A stretch of DNA of 63,087 nt from Lachnospiraceae bacterium UBA1683 (GCA_002320245.1 DCKD01000096.1:74938-138024); one strand, 5' to 3'. Counted from the first letter of the stretch, positions 16,767 through 26,190 are shown. Program-made: numbers and translations. The notes: generated by a model from the sequence alone, not told the origin.

Positions 16767-18335
16767 ATGGCGGACTACATAGTGGAGATGAAACATATTA
16801 CAAAGCGTTTTCCGGGGATTGTAGCGAATGATGATATCACGCTTCAGATAAAAAAGGGTGAAATCTATGCTATTCTCGGAGAAAACGGGGCTGGAAAGTC
16901 TACGCTTATGAGTATGCTGTTTGGCATGTATGAGCCGGATGAGGGAGAGATTTTTGTTCGTGGAAAAAAAGAAACAATCAGTTCTCCGAGGTATGCTACT
17001 AAGCTGAACATTGGTATGGTACACCAGCATTTTAAACTGGTGTCAAATTACACAATTGCAGAGAATATTATTATGGGGATTGAGCCTGAGAAGAGATTTC
17101 TTGGATTATTTCCGTACGTGGATATAAAAAGTGCAAATGAGAAGATTGCTGCACTTTCCAGACAATATGGTCTGGAAGTCGATCCGACCAGAGTAATTTC
17201 TGAAATTAATGTATCCATTCAGCAGCGTGTCGAGATTTTGAAAATGTTGTACAGAGAAGCGGAAATTCTGATTTTCGATGAGCCTACAGCAGTGCTCACA
17301 CCACAGGAAATTGAATTCCTGCTGGAAATTATCAAAGGGTTGCGTGACGGAGGCAAGACAATCATTCTGATTACACATAAGCTGGAAGAGATTAAGAAGG
17401 TCGCAGACCGTTGCGCGATTCTTCGCCGCGGTAAGCTGATTGATATTATGGATGTCGCATCCACAAGTACGAAAGAGATGGCGAATAAGATGGTCGGGCG
17501 TGAAGTCTCATTTACAACAGAGAAGAAGCCGGCACAATATAAAGATGTGATTCTGGATGTGCAGAATCTGACTGTAACCAATGAAGATAAGTTTGAAGTG
17601 GTAAAGGATGTTTCCTTTTCCATCCGCGGCGGAGAGATTTTTGCGATTGCCGGTGTGTCCGGCAACGGTCAGGTAGAGATTGCAGATGCAATTGCCGGGC
17701 TGTCGAAGGCGCATAAGGGAAAGATCCTTCTGAACGGAACAGATATCACAGAATATTCCATAAGGAAACGTACGATGGAAGGAATCTCTTATATCCCGGA
17801 AGACCGGCAGTCATATGGTCTTGTGCTGGACTTTACGCTGAAAGATAATCTGGCGCTGAAAAATTATTATAAAGAACCGTTCTCCCGCAAAGGAATTCTG
17901 AATCCAAAAGAATTCGAGACATACGGTGAGAGACTGATTGAGAACTATGATGTGCGAAGCGGTCAGGGAAATAAGACACAGGTGCGTTCGATGAGCGGCG
18001 GTAATCAGCAGAAAGCCATTATTGCAAGGGAGATAGAGCAGGATACGCCTCTTATGATTTTTGTGCAGCCGACGAGAGGGCTGGATATCGGGGCAATTGA
18101 GAATATCCACCGTCAGATTGTTGCCGAACGGGATAAGGGGAAGGCGATTCTCCTGATTTCTCTGGAACTGGATGAAATTATGAATCTGGCGGATACGATT
18201 GGTGTTATCTATAACGGACAGATTCAGAAGATTGCGGATGCAAAGAGTTTGGGAACAAAGGAAGTAGGAGAGTTCATGATGGGCGTAAAAGCGGTCCATG
18301 GCTCAGAAGAAGGTACCGGGGAGGTGAAAGACTGA
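16767..18335 (+). CDS. Nucleoside ABC transporter ATP-binding protein (NupO-like)
   Basis: The 522 aa protein from ATG 16767 (AAAGGAGG at 16751-16758; the frame runs back to 16674) is a tandem-domain ATPase. Domain 1 (about 1-240) has Walker A GENGAGKST and FDEPTAVL, with a signature reading EINVSIQQ rather than LSVGMQQ. Domain 2 (about 260-500) has GVSGNGQVE in place of Walker A, signature MSGGNQQK and FVQPTRGLD. This layout matches the BmpA/NupOPQ and RbsA-like families. It powers the permeases at 18335 and 19483. Confidence 0.93.
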   Translation: MADYIVEMKHITKRFPGIVANDDITLQIKKGEIYAILGENGAGKSTLMSMLFGMYEPDEGEIFVRGKKETISSPRYATKLNIGMVHQHFKLVSNYTIAENIIMGIEPEKRFLGLFPYVDIKSANEKIAALSRQYGLEVDPTRVISEINVSIQQRVEILKMLYREAEILIFDEPTAVLTPQEIEFLLEIIKGLRDGGKTIILITHKLEEIKKVADRCAILRRGKLIDIMDVASTSTKEMANKMVGREVSFTTEKKPAQYKDVILDVQNLTVTNEDKFEVVKDVSFSIRGGEIFAIAGVSGNGQVEIADAIAGLSKAHKGKILLNGTDITEYSIRKRTMEGISYIPEDRQSYGLVLDFTLKDNLALKNYYKEPFSRKGILNPKEFETYGERLIENYDVRSGQGNKTQVRSMSGGNQQKAIIAREIEQDTPLMIFVQPTRGLDIGAIENIHRQIVAERDKGKAILLISLELDEIMNLADTIGVIYNGQIQKIADAKSLGTKEVGEFMMGVKAVHGSEEGTGEVKD

Positions 18336-19486
18336 TGAAGAAAAACAAGAGAAAGAATCCGGCAGGGAGACTGTTTGTAAAACTGCTCGGAAATGAACGC
18401 TATCAGGTTATTTCTATTCCGATATTTGCAATTTTAATCAGTTTGGTTGTCGGCGCGGTTGTGATTGGCATCCTTGGAAAAAATCCGGTTTCTGCATATG
18501 GAAATCTGCTGCAGGGTTCAGGACTGGTTCCGAAAGCAAAATATGCCGGAGGAAAAAGTATGCTGACAGATTTCTTCAGCTTTATGGATTACTGGACTCC
18601 AATGATTTTTGCGTCCCTTGCAGTTGCAGTTGCATTGAAGGCAGGGTTGTTTAATATCGGTGTGTCCGGTCAGATGCTCGCGGCAGGATTTGTCGCAACC
18701 GTGATCGTCGGCTACAGCACACTGGGCGCCCCGGTTGCAAAACCACTTGCAATTTTGATTGCCGCGGTAACGGGGGCGTTAGTTGGAGGACTGATTGGAT
18801 TCCTGAAATATAGATTCAACATCAACGAGGTCGTTTCTTCGATTATGTTGAATTACATTGCGGAGTACATTATTGCATTTTTCATCAATACAAGGTTCGT
18901 AGATCCGGTATCCCGTCAATCAAAAGCAGTCAGTGATGCCTCAAGACTGACATTGCCCGGTGTGAAAATCGGAGGGCTGAAAATGGATATTCCGCTTGGC
19001 ATCATTCTGGCAGTGATTGCTGCGCTGGCCATTAAGTTTATTTTTGATAAAACGGTACTTGGTTATGAATTGAAGGCGGTTGGTGCAAACCGGAATGCAT
19101 CTCGTTATGCCGGGATTAATGTCGGAAAGAATATGGTGCTTTCTATGGTGATTTCGGGTGCGCTAGCCGGTCTTGCAGGGGCAACATATTACCTTGGATA
19201 TTATGCATCTATCCAGCCGAGGGTTCTTTCGAGTACCGGATTTGATGCCATTGCAGTTTCTATTCTTGGAAATTCAAACCCGATAGGGATTCTCTGTTCC
19301 TCGTTCCTGATTAATATTATCAACAAGGGAAGTACCTACATGAGTTCCACGGCGGGGCTGGATGCAGAGATTGCATCGGTTATCACCGGACTGATTCTTC
19401 TCTTTGCGGCTTGTGGTGAGTACATTAAATATCAGGTGAAGAAAACAAAGGATAAAATGGAAGATGAGAGGAGGAATGCCGCATGA
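18335..19486 (+). CDS. Nucleoside ABC transporter permease 1 (NupP-like)
   Basis: This 383 aa integral membrane protein has about 8-10 hydrophobic segments in the BPD_transp_2 pattern, with FNIGVSGQMLAAGFVATV and the EAA-like loop LKAVGANRNASRYAGIN. The ATG overlaps the ATPase stop codon by one base, so it is translationally coupled. It forms the membrane channel with the 19483 product. Its C-terminus is a Lys-rich cytoplasmic tail. Confidence 0.92.
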   Translation: MKKNKRKNPAGRLFVKLLGNERYQVISIPIFAILISLVVGAVVIGILGKNPVSAYGNLLQGSGLVPKAKYAGGKSMLTDFFSFMDYWTPMIFASLAVAVALKAGLFNIGVSGQMLAAGFVATVIVGYSTLGAPVAKPLAILIAAVTGALVGGLIGFLKYRFNINEVVSSIMLNYIAEYIIAFFINTRFVDPVSRQSKAVSDASRLTLPGVKIGGLKMDIPLGIILAVIAALAIKFIFDKTVLGYELKAVGANRNASRYAGINVGKNMVLSMVISGALAGLAGATYYLGYYASIQPRVLSSTGFDAIAVSILGNSNPIGILCSSFLINIINKGSTYMSSTAGLDAEIASVITGLILLFAACGEYIKYQVKKTKDKMEDERRNAA

Positions 19487-20442
19487 ATAATGTAATTATC
19501 GATGGGCTATCATTTGCGTTGCCATTGTTTATCATGGCAATCGGCGGAATCTACAGCGAGCGCAGCGGCGTTACCAACCTCGCGCTGGAAGGCCTGCAGG
19601 GGATGGGAGCTTTTGTAGGAGCACTTGTGGCATATGTGCTGATGCGAAGTATGGGCACAAATTCTCAGGTTCCGTATTATATGGCAATGTTGTTTGCGAT
19701 AATCGGAGGAATGGTGTATTCTCTCCTGCATGCATTGCTCTGTGTCAAGTTTAAGGCAAATCAGGTAATCAGCGGTGTCGTGATCAATATCCTTGCAATG
19801 GCACTGACAACTTTTATGACGAAGGCTATCAATCGCTCCGTGTTCGGAGCACCGTCCGATAAGTTTGAGCTAGGGGTATCGGTCCGTTGGACCGTGCCCG
19901 GACTTTCAAAGATACCGGTGCTTGGCGCGGTGTTTACAAACATTTATCCGTTTGAAGTTGTAATTGTAGTGATTGCATTTATTGCATGGTATCTGCTTTA
20001 CAAGACAAAGTTTGGCATGCATGTCCGTGCCTGCGGGGACAATCCACATGCAGTTGATGCAGCCGGAATTGATGTGGCAAAAGTTCGAGTGAAGGCGGTT
20101 ATGATGTCGGGGGCATTATCCGGGCTTGCCGGAATTTCTTTCGCATATTCCATTTCTGCGAAGTTTTCTTCCGGTATTTATGTTGGATACGGATACCTTG
20201 CGATTGCCGGATTGATTTTCGGGAACTGGAAAATTCTTCCAACATTAGGCGCCTGTCTTCTGTTTGGTTTTGCAAAATCAGGCGGATACCAGATTGTACA
20301 GAACCTCGGAATGCCGAGCAGTTACTCTGACCTTGTTATGATTCTGCCTTATGTTGTGACGTTGTTGCTGCTGATGTTCTTCTCAAAGCACAATCAGGCA
20401 CCGCGCGCATTAGGAGAAATTTACGATAAGGGAAAACGGTAA
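19483..20442 (+). CDS. Nucleoside ABC transporter permease 2 (NupQ-like)
   Basis: This 319 aa permease of the same family has SGVTNLALEGLQGMGAF (first pore segment) and the cytoplasmic ATPase-contact loop VRACGDNPHAVDAAGID. It overlaps the previous gene by 4 bp (ATGA). Together the four proteins 15332-20442 form a BMP-type purine nucleoside importer. The purA gene downstream (adenylosuccinate synthase) suggests purine salvage and synthesis are clustered. Confidence 0.92.
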   Translation: MNNVIIDGLSFALPLFIMAIGGIYSERSGVTNLALEGLQGMGAFVGALVAYVLMRSMGTNSQVPYYMAMLFAIIGGMVYSLLHALLCVKFKANQVISGVVINILAMALTTFMTKAINRSVFGAPSDKFELGVSVRWTVPGLSKIPVLGAVFTNIYPFEVVIVVIAFIAWYLLYKTKFGMHVRACGDNPHAVDAAGIDVAKVRVKAVMMSGALSGLAGISFAYSISAKFSSGIYVGYGYLAIAGLIFGNWKILPTLGACLLFGFAKSGGYQIVQNLGMPSSYSDLVMILPYVVTLLLLMFFSKHNQAPRALGEIYDKGKR

Positions 20443-20531
20443 AACAGATTCATTAATCGGATAATACTGGCAGGAACCGGCATTGTGGAAAGAAGAAAAC
20501 GAAAAATGCGCGGAAAATTAGGAAAAAGGAT

Positions 20532-20560
20532 TTTACATTATGATAAATTTATAGTATAAT
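20532..20560 (+). promoter_or_regulatory. Promoter of purA
   Basis: TTTACA (20532-20537) and TATAAT (20555-20560) are 17 bp apart, 70 bp before the purA start. Confidence 0.65.
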
Positions 20561-20630
20561 TCTTAAGGTGGTTCATTGATAAGAACTGCTAATAAGAATT
20601 TAAAAGTGTAAATACGCAGGAGGATTTGAT

Positions 20631-21911
20631 ATGGTTAAAGCAGTAGTTGGAGCGAACTGGGGCGATGAAGGTAAAGGGAAGATTACCGATATGCTCGGAA
20701 AAGAAGCGGATATCATCGTCCGTTTTCAGGGAGGGGCTAATGCAGGACATACAATCGTAAATGATTATGGAAAGTTTGCGCTGCATACTCTGCCTTCGGG
20801 TGTGTTTTATAGTCATACAACAAGTATTATCGGTAATGGAGTAGCGCTGGACATTCCAAGACTGTTTGATGAGATTCAGTCAGTAGTAGAGAAAGGTGTT
20901 CCGGCACCAAAGATTCTTGTGTCTGACCGTGCTCAGATTGTGATGTCCTATCACAAATTATTCGATGCATATGAGGAAGAGAGACTGGCTGGAAAATCAT
21001 TTGGTTCCACAAAGTCGGGAATTGCACCATTTTATTCTGACAAGTATGCAAAAATCGGATTTCAGGTCAGCGAGCTGTTTGATGATGATTTGTTAAAGGA
21101 GAAGGTTGTCCGTATTGCGGAGCAGAAGAATGTCCTTCTGGAGCACCTGTATCATAAACCACTGTTAAATCCTGATGATTTATATAAGGAACTGAAAGAA
21201 TACAAAGAGAAGGTTGCGCCATATGTATGCAATGTATCTCTGTTCCTTTACAATGCATTAAAAGAGGGAAAGAATGTCCTGCTGGAGGGACAGCTTGGTT
21301 CGCTGAAAGATCCGGACCACGGAATTTATCCAATGGTAACATCTTCTTCGACGCTGGCAGCTTACGGTGCAATTGGAGCAGGAATTCCGCCGTATGAGAT
21401 TAAGCAGATTATTACTGTATGTAAGGCATACTCCAGTGCAGTCGGCGCAGGCGCATTTGTCAGTGAGATTTTCGGGGATGAGGCAGATGAATTGAGAAGA
21501 CGCGGTGGAGACGGCGGAGAGTTCGGCGCAACAACAGGGCGTCCGAGACGTATGGGATGGTTCGACTGTGTTGCTTCCAAATATGGATGCAGAATGCAGG
21601 GAACAACAGACGTAGCGTTTACAGTGCTTGATGTATTGGGATATCTGGATGAGATTCCGGTATGTGTAGGATATGAGATTAATGGAGAAGTTACAACGGA
21701 ATTCCCCGTTACGCACTTGCTTGAGAAGGCGAAACCGGTATATAAGACATTGCCGGGATGGAAATGCGATATCCGCGGAATCAAGACATACGAAGAACTT
21801 CCGGAAAACTGCCGTAAATATATTGAATTTGTTGAAGAGCAGATTGGCTACCCGATTACTATGATTAGTAACGGACCGGGCAGAGATGATATTATTTACA
21901 GACATAAATAA
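20631..21911 (+). CDS. purA: Adenylosuccinate synthase
   Basis: PurA joins IMP and aspartate with GTP to give adenylosuccinate, the first step from IMP to AMP. The 426 aa protein has the P-loop region ANWGDEGKGK, GGANAGHTIV with the catalytic His, and the GTP/base motif TTGRPRRMGW. CAGGAGGA precedes ATG 20631. It has its own promoter and terminator. There is no purB or other pur gene in the window. Confidence 0.96.
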   Translation: MVKAVVGANWGDEGKGKITDMLGKEADIIVRFQGGANAGHTIVNDYGKFALHTLPSGVFYSHTTSIIGNGVALDIPRLFDEIQSVVEKGVPAPKILVSDRAQIVMSYHKLFDAYEEERLAGKSFGSTKSGIAPFYSDKYAKIGFQVSELFDDDLLKEKVVRIAEQKNVLLEHLYHKPLLNPDDLYKELKEYKEKVAPYVCNVSLFLYNALKEGKNVLLEGQLGSLKDPDHGIYPMVTSSSTLAAYGAIGAGIPPYEIKQIITVCKAYSSAVGAGAFVSEIFGDEADELRRRGGDGGEFGATTGRPRRMGWFDCVASKYGCRMQGTTDVAFTVLDVLGYLDEIPVCVGYEINGEVTTEFPVTHLLEKAKPVYKTLPGWKCDIRGIKTYEELPENCRKYIEFVEEQIGYPITMISNGPGRDDIIYRHK

Positions 21912-21950
21912 AATGCCATTTCTGACAGATTGAGTCAGGCTTGCAAAAGG

Positions 21951-21987
21951 AAAGACACGGAACAGGGTAGAGTGTTCCGTGTCTTTT
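21951..21987 (+). terminator. Terminator of purA
   Basis: AAAGACACGGAACA and TGTTCCGTGTCTTT form a strong stem with a short loop, ending in TTTT. Confidence 0.85.
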
Positions 21988-21993
21988 CTGCGC

Positions 21994-22032
21994 AAAGGGG
22001 ACAGTCCCTTCTCAGAAGGGACTGTCCCCTTT
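21994..22032. repeat. Perfect GGGGAC palindrome
   Basis: Two 19-base arms (AAAGGGGACAGTCCCTTCT and its complement) surround a single base. The same GGGGAC-GTCCCC core appears at 276-295. It follows the purA terminator directly and may be a second terminator or a repeat element of the genome. Confidence 0.8.
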
Positions 22033-22110
22033 ATAAAAATTTTAGTAATATTTATCGGGAACTCTCAATATAATAGTAAGGCTGAAGACTAGAGAAGGGG
22101 AGGTGTTAAT

Positions 22111-22275
22111 ATGCACCAGAAGAAGCAGGAGAGTTCCCAGAATGTGCTGTCAATAGAGGAGTATCTGGAGAAAAGACGGCTGACTCAGAAGGAAAGTCAG
22201 GGAAACTACATACAGGATTCCATACCGGTCGCAGGACGGCGTGCAGTTCTGGAACTGGAAATATTTTATGTTTAG
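22111..22275 (+). CDS. Small protein, 54 aa
   Basis: The reading frame starts at ATG 22111 after a strong GGGGAGG ribosome site, with TATAAT at 22069-22074 as a promoter box. The product begins MHQKKQESSQ, contains SIEEYLEKRRLTQKES and ends LELEIFYV. It is charged, probably helical and soluble. Its stop overlaps by 4 bp the stop of the convergent gene at 22272. I do not recognise a family. The good initiation signals argue that it is real. Confidence 0.55.
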   Translation: MHQKKQESSQNVLSIEEYLEKRRLTQKESQGNYIQDSIPVAGRRAVLELEIFYV

Positions 22276-22487
22276 CGGTCAGAGTCAGGTTCCTCTTTTT
22301 TGATTATACGGTAAATGAGAATATAGGCATATAAAAGTACCGGAAGAATAATTGTGGCGGCGATGGATGCCTTTAGTAAATCAGAGGACAGCGGTGAATC
22401 GATCAGTGCAAATACCAATGTGCTGACATACAGAAGAACCAATAATATTGCGATAAGGATTGCAAAGATTCTGGTTGTTTTTTTCAT
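22272..22487 (-). CDS. Small two-helix membrane protein, 71 aa
   Basis: MKKTTRIFAILIAILLVLLY begins a first membrane helix, and a second runs over about residues 41-62 before a KKEEPDSDR tail. AAGGAATG precedes ATG 22487 on the minus strand. It converges with the 22111 gene and their stop codons overlap. No family is recognised. Confidence 0.55.
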   Translation of the reverse strand: MKKTTRIFAILIAILLVLLYVSTLVFALIDSPLSSDLLKASIAATIILPVLLYAYILIYRIIKKEEPDSDR

Positions 22488-22670
22488 TGAGATTCATTCC
22501 TTTCTTAAAATCATATGTTACATTATATATGAAATTTTACCGAAATACAAATTGAATGGAAAACAAACATGAGAAAACATAAGATACAGAAGATTTTAGT
22601 TGCAAAACAGGACAATTTGACATAGAATATTATAGGATAATACTATTTGTAGATAAAGGAGTCAGATACA

Positions 22671-23186
22671 ATGAGCGATAAGAGTTTACTTGACCAGTGG
22701 AGGGGCACTGCATATGACCAGAATTTAAGCAAGACAGAATTGGAGAATTTCTGGGGAAAATACTTTACAATTGAGAAAGATATTTATGTAGAACTGCTGA
22801 CAGATCCGGATGAGGAAGTCAGAGGAACAGTCAAAGAGCTGGCAGCAAAATATGGACATGACATCATGACGATGGTTGGATTTCTGGACGGAATTAATGA
22901 CAGCCTGAAGGTTCCGAACCCGATTGAGACAATGACAGAAGATACAGAGGTGAATCTTGTATTCGATAAAGAATTGCTGTACAAGAACATGGTAGATGCA
23001 AAGGCTGACTGGCTGTATGAGCTGCCACAGTGGGATGCAATTTTTGACGAGGCAACAAAGAAACGCCTGTACCGCGAGCAGAAGCAGTCCGGGACAATCC
23101 GTAAGGAGAAGAAGATTGGAAGAAATGACCCTTGCCCTTGCGGAAGCGGGAAAAAGTATAAAAAGTGCTGCGGGCGTAATGCATAA
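22671..23186 (+). CDS. SEC-C metal-binding motif protein
   Basis: The 171 aa protein has a helical N-terminal region of about 145 aa and a C-terminal zinc-binding SEC-C motif GRNDPCPCGSGKKYKKCCG, as found at the end of SecA and in many Clostridia proteins of unknown role. The N-terminal part matches no family I can name. AAAGGAG precedes ATG 22671 and TTGACA occurs at 22617. It is followed 12 bp later by a YdcF-family gene, probably in one operon. Confidence 0.85.
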   Translation: MSDKSLLDQWRGTAYDQNLSKTELENFWGKYFTIEKDIYVELLTDPDEEVRGTVKELAAKYGHDIMTMVGFLDGINDSLKVPNPIETMTEDTEVNLVFDKELLYKNMVDAKADWLYELPQWDAIFDEATKKRLYREQKQSGTIRKEKKIGRNDPCPCGSGKKYKKCCGRNA

Positions 23187-23198
23187 AAGGAGATGCTG

Positions 23199-23927
23199 AT
23201 GCGGATTTATTTTGAAATCGCAGGAATCATCAGTTTGTCTTATTACATGGTAATCGTGTATTATACGAGGAAATGGAATTCTACATTTGCAGGATTCTGG
23301 GCTGTTGGAGGATTGATTCATCTGGCAGCCGTTTTTCTTTATCCGATGATGCCTGAATGGGCGAAGGAGCTGATATGTGTCATAGTATTAGCTGGTTGGA
23401 TTTTGTTCCTACAGACTGAATTACAGATTATTCTGGCAATGAAACCGAAAAAGAATCCAGAAGTGGCGTATTTGATTTTGCTTGGCGCGCAGGTGCGGGG
23501 AACAAAGATTACGAATTCATTGATGCGGAGAATTGACAGCGCATATCGGTATATGGAGAAATATCCTGAGCCGAAAGTGATTGTTTCCGGCGGACAGGGG
23601 AAAGGTGAAGATATCCCGGAGGCAGAGGCAATGGCGGGAGAGCTCGTGCGAAGAGGGATTCCGGAAGACCGGATTCTGAAAGAAAACCGTTCGGCATCCA
23701 CATGGGAGAATCTGGTGTTCAGCGGAAGAATCATCGGGAATCAGTCAGTGCCGGTTGCACTGGTGACAAATAATTTCCATCTGTACCGCGCACTGATTCT
23801 GGGAAAACAGGCCGGTTATACAAATCTGCATGGGATTCCGGCATCTTCGAACCCGGTACTGCTTGTAAATTATATGGTCAGAGAATTTTTCGCTGTTCTC
23901 TTGACAAAAATAAAGGCAATGTTATAA
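23199..23927 (+). CDS. YdcF/SanA-family (DUF218) membrane protein
   Basis: The product is 242 aa. ATG 23199 has AAAAGGAG at 6 bp spacing; an in-frame ATG at 23193 is too close to it. Three to four N-terminal membrane segments (about 1-85) are followed by a DUF218 domain: VAYLILLGAQVRG, VIVSGGQGKGEDIPEAEAM, LKENRSASTWENLVFS and VALVTNNFHLYRA. Family members (ElyC, SanA, YdcF) act in envelope biogenesis; the substrate is unknown. The thrS promoter lies inside the last codons. Confidence 0.88.
   Translation: MRIYFEIAGIISLSYYMVIVYYTRKWNSTFAGFWAVGGLIHLAAVFLYPMMPEWAKELICVIVLAGWILFLQTELQIILAMKPKKNPEVAYLILLGAQVRGTKITNSLMRRIDSAYRYMEKYPEPKVIVSGGQGKGEDIPEAEAMAGELVRRGIPEDRILKENRSASTWENLVFSGRIIGNQSVPVALVTNNFHLYRALILGKQAGYTNLHGIPASSNPVLLVNYMVREFFAVLLTKIKAML
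23900..23927 (+). promoter_or_regulatory. Promoter of the thrS T-box transcript
   Basis: TTGACA (23900-23905) and TATAAT (23922-23927) with 16 bp spacing lie inside the 3' end of the YdcF-family gene. Confidence 0.7.
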
Positions 23928-23933
23928 TGAACT

Positions 23934-24206
23934 AGTGTAGAAAGTGCACAGATTTGAAAATAAGATAACGAACACGTTGACGAGAAGAGTAGGATGTGAA
24001 AGGATACAGAGAGAGGAATCAAAGGTTGGAAGTTCCTTATTGCGGAAACATCTGAAAACTACCTCCGAGTGGCTGAAAACAGTCCGGTGATTCCGTTACC
24101 ATCACAATGAAGTGGTTCTGACATAGGTCAGTTCAATTAGGGTGGAACCGCGAGATAAGTATGCTCGTCCCTTTCTGCAGTCTTGCAGGAAGGGACATTT
24201 TTATTC
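23934..24206 (+). ncRNA. T-box leader, threonine-responsive
   Basis: The core AGGGTGGAACCGCG (24139-24152) is followed by a terminator stem GTCCCTTTCTGCA/TGCAGGAAGGGAC (24167-24196) with ATTTTTATT. A likely specifier is ACC at 24061-24063, within ACTACCTCCGAG. ACC is a Thr codon and is decoded by tRNA-Thr(GGT), which is encoded at 7314-7386. The leader lies directly before thrS. Core motif certain, specifier inferred. Confidence 0.93.
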
Positions 24207-24264
24207 CCTGAATATCAATACCGCAGGCTGTGTGGATAGACAGAAAAGGAAAGGAAATGATGTT

Positions 24265-26190
24265 ATGAAAATCACATTAAAAGATGGCTCCAGCAAAGAA
24301 TACGCAGAGAGCAGACAGGTTATTGAGATTGCAGCAGATATCAGCGAAGGGCTGGCAAGAGTTGCAACAGCAGGAGAGATTGACGGAGAAACTGTTGACT
24401 TGAGAACTGTTGTGGATAAAGACTGTGAGCTGAATATCCTTACATTTAACGATGAAAAAGGAAAAGGAGCATTCCGTCATACAGCATCCCACATCATGGC
24501 GCAGGCAATCAAACGTCTGTATCCGGACACAAAACTGGCAATCGGGCCTTCTATCGATGACGGGTTCTATTATGATATCGACCGCGCGACACCACTCACG
24601 GCAGAAGACCTGGAAAAAATTGAAAAAGAGATGAAGAAGATTGTAAAAGAGGCACTTCCAATCGAGCAGTTTAATAAACCGAGAGCAGAAGCAATCGAAT
24701 ATTTTAAAGAAAAAGGTGAAAACTACAAAGTAGAGCTGATTGAAGATTTACCGGAAGATTCCGTGATTAGTTTTTATTCACAGGGCGAGTTCACGGATCT
24801 TTGTGCCGGACCGCACCTGATGAACACAAAAACTGTAAAGGCGTTTAAACTGACAAGCCTTGCCGGTGCTTACTGGCGTGGAAGCGAGAAGAATAAGATG
24901 CTCCAGAGAATCTACGGAACAGCATTTCCAAAAAAAGCAGAATTGGAAGAGTATCTGAATATGTTGGAAGAAGCGAAGAAACGTGACCACAGAAAACTTG
25001 GAAAAGAATTAGGTCTGTTTATGATGCGCGATGAAGGACCGGGATTCCCATTCTTCCTTCCAAAGGGAATGGTATTGAAAAATGCACTCCTCGACTACTG
25101 GAGAGATATTCATAACAAGGCAGGTTACGTGGAGATTTCCACACCAATCATGCTGAGCCGCCATTTATGGGAGACTTCCGGACATTGGGATCATTATAAA
25201 GAGAACATGTACACAACGGTAATTGATGATACAGATTTCGCAATCAAACCGATGAACTGTCCGGGAGGAATTCTTGTATACCAGTCAGAACCACGCTCCT
25301 ATCGTGATTTGCCGCTGCGTATGGGTGAGCTTGGTCTTGTTCACCGCCATGAGAAATCCGGTCAGCTTCACGGATTGATGCGTGTACGCTGCTTTACACA
25401 GGATGATGCGCATATCTTTATGATGCCGGAACAGATTCGCGATGAAATCAAAGACGTTGCAAAGCTGATTGACAGTGTGTACAGCCTGTTTGGATTTAAA
25501 TATCATGTAGAATTATCTACACGTCCGGAAGACTCCATGGGAAGCGATGAGGACTGGAATATGGCTACAGATGCTCTGAGAGGTGCACTGGATGATTTGG
25601 GACTTCCATACGTTGTAAATGAAGGAGACGGGGCATTCTACGGGCCGAAGATCGATTTCCATTTGGAGGATTCCATCGGAAGAACTTGGCAGTGTGGTAC
25701 AATTCAGCTTGATTTCCAACTGCCAATGCGGTTTAACTGCGAATATACGGGAGCAGATGGAGAAAAACACAGACCGATTATGATCCACCGGGTTGTATTT
25801 GGCTCTATAGAGCGCTTTATCGGTATTTTGATTGAACATTTTGCAGGGGCGTTTCCGACATGGCTGGCTCCGGTACAGGTAAAAGTGCTTCCGATTTCTG
25901 ATAAGCATATGGAATACGGACAAAAGGTACTCGATGAACTGAAAGCATCCGGAATCCGCGCGGAGCTGGATTCCCGTGCGGAAAAAATCGGATACAAGAT
26001 CCGAGAGGCGCAGATGCAGAAAGTTCCGTATATGCTTGTTGTCGGTGCTAAAGAGGAAGAAGAGAATCTTGTGTCTGTAAGAAGCCGCTTCGCGGGAGAT
26101 GAAGGACAGAAGAGCCTGGACGAATTCAGTGCAGCGATGAAAGAAGAAGTTGAATCTAAGACAGCCAGAACGGCAGAGACACAGGAATAA
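24265..26190 (+). CDS. thrS: Threonyl-tRNA synthetase
   Basis: ThrRS charges tRNA-Thr. The product is 641 aa from ATG 24265 (AAGGAAA upstream; MKITLKDGSSKEY is the family start; the frame extends to 24142 in the leader). The N-terminal TGS domain (about 1-62) is followed by the editing domain with HTASHIMAQA (HxxxH), the class II catalytic core with zinc site residues (Cys in MNCPGG) and MRVRCFTQDDAHIF, and a C-terminal anticodon-binding domain (VKVLPISDKHMEY). It is controlled by the T-box leader upstream. Confidence 0.97.
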   Translation: MKITLKDGSSKEYAESRQVIEIAADISEGLARVATAGEIDGETVDLRTVVDKDCELNILTFNDEKGKGAFRHTASHIMAQAIKRLYPDTKLAIGPSIDDGFYYDIDRATPLTAEDLEKIEKEMKKIVKEALPIEQFNKPRAEAIEYFKEKGENYKVELIEDLPEDSVISFYSQGEFTDLCAGPHLMNTKTVKAFKLTSLAGAYWRGSEKNKMLQRIYGTAFPKKAELEEYLNMLEEAKKRDHRKLGKELGLFMMRDEGPGFPFFLPKGMVLKNALLDYWRDIHNKAGYVEISTPIMLSRHLWETSGHWDHYKENMYTTVIDDTDFAIKPMNCPGGILVYQSEPRSYRDLPLRMGELGLVHRHEKSGQLHGLMRVRCFTQDDAHIFMMPEQIRDEIKDVAKLIDSVYSLFGFKYHVELSTRPEDSMGSDEDWNMATDALRGALDDLGLPYVVNEGDGAFYGPKIDFHLEDSIGRTWQCGTIQLDFQLPMRFNCEYTGADGEKHRPIMIHRVVFGSIERFIGILIEHFAGAFPTWLAPVQVKVLPISDKHMEYGQKVLDELKASGIRAELDSRAEKIGYKIREAQMQKVPYMLVVGAKEEEENLVSVRSRFAGDEGQKSLDEFSAAMKEEVESKTARTAETQE

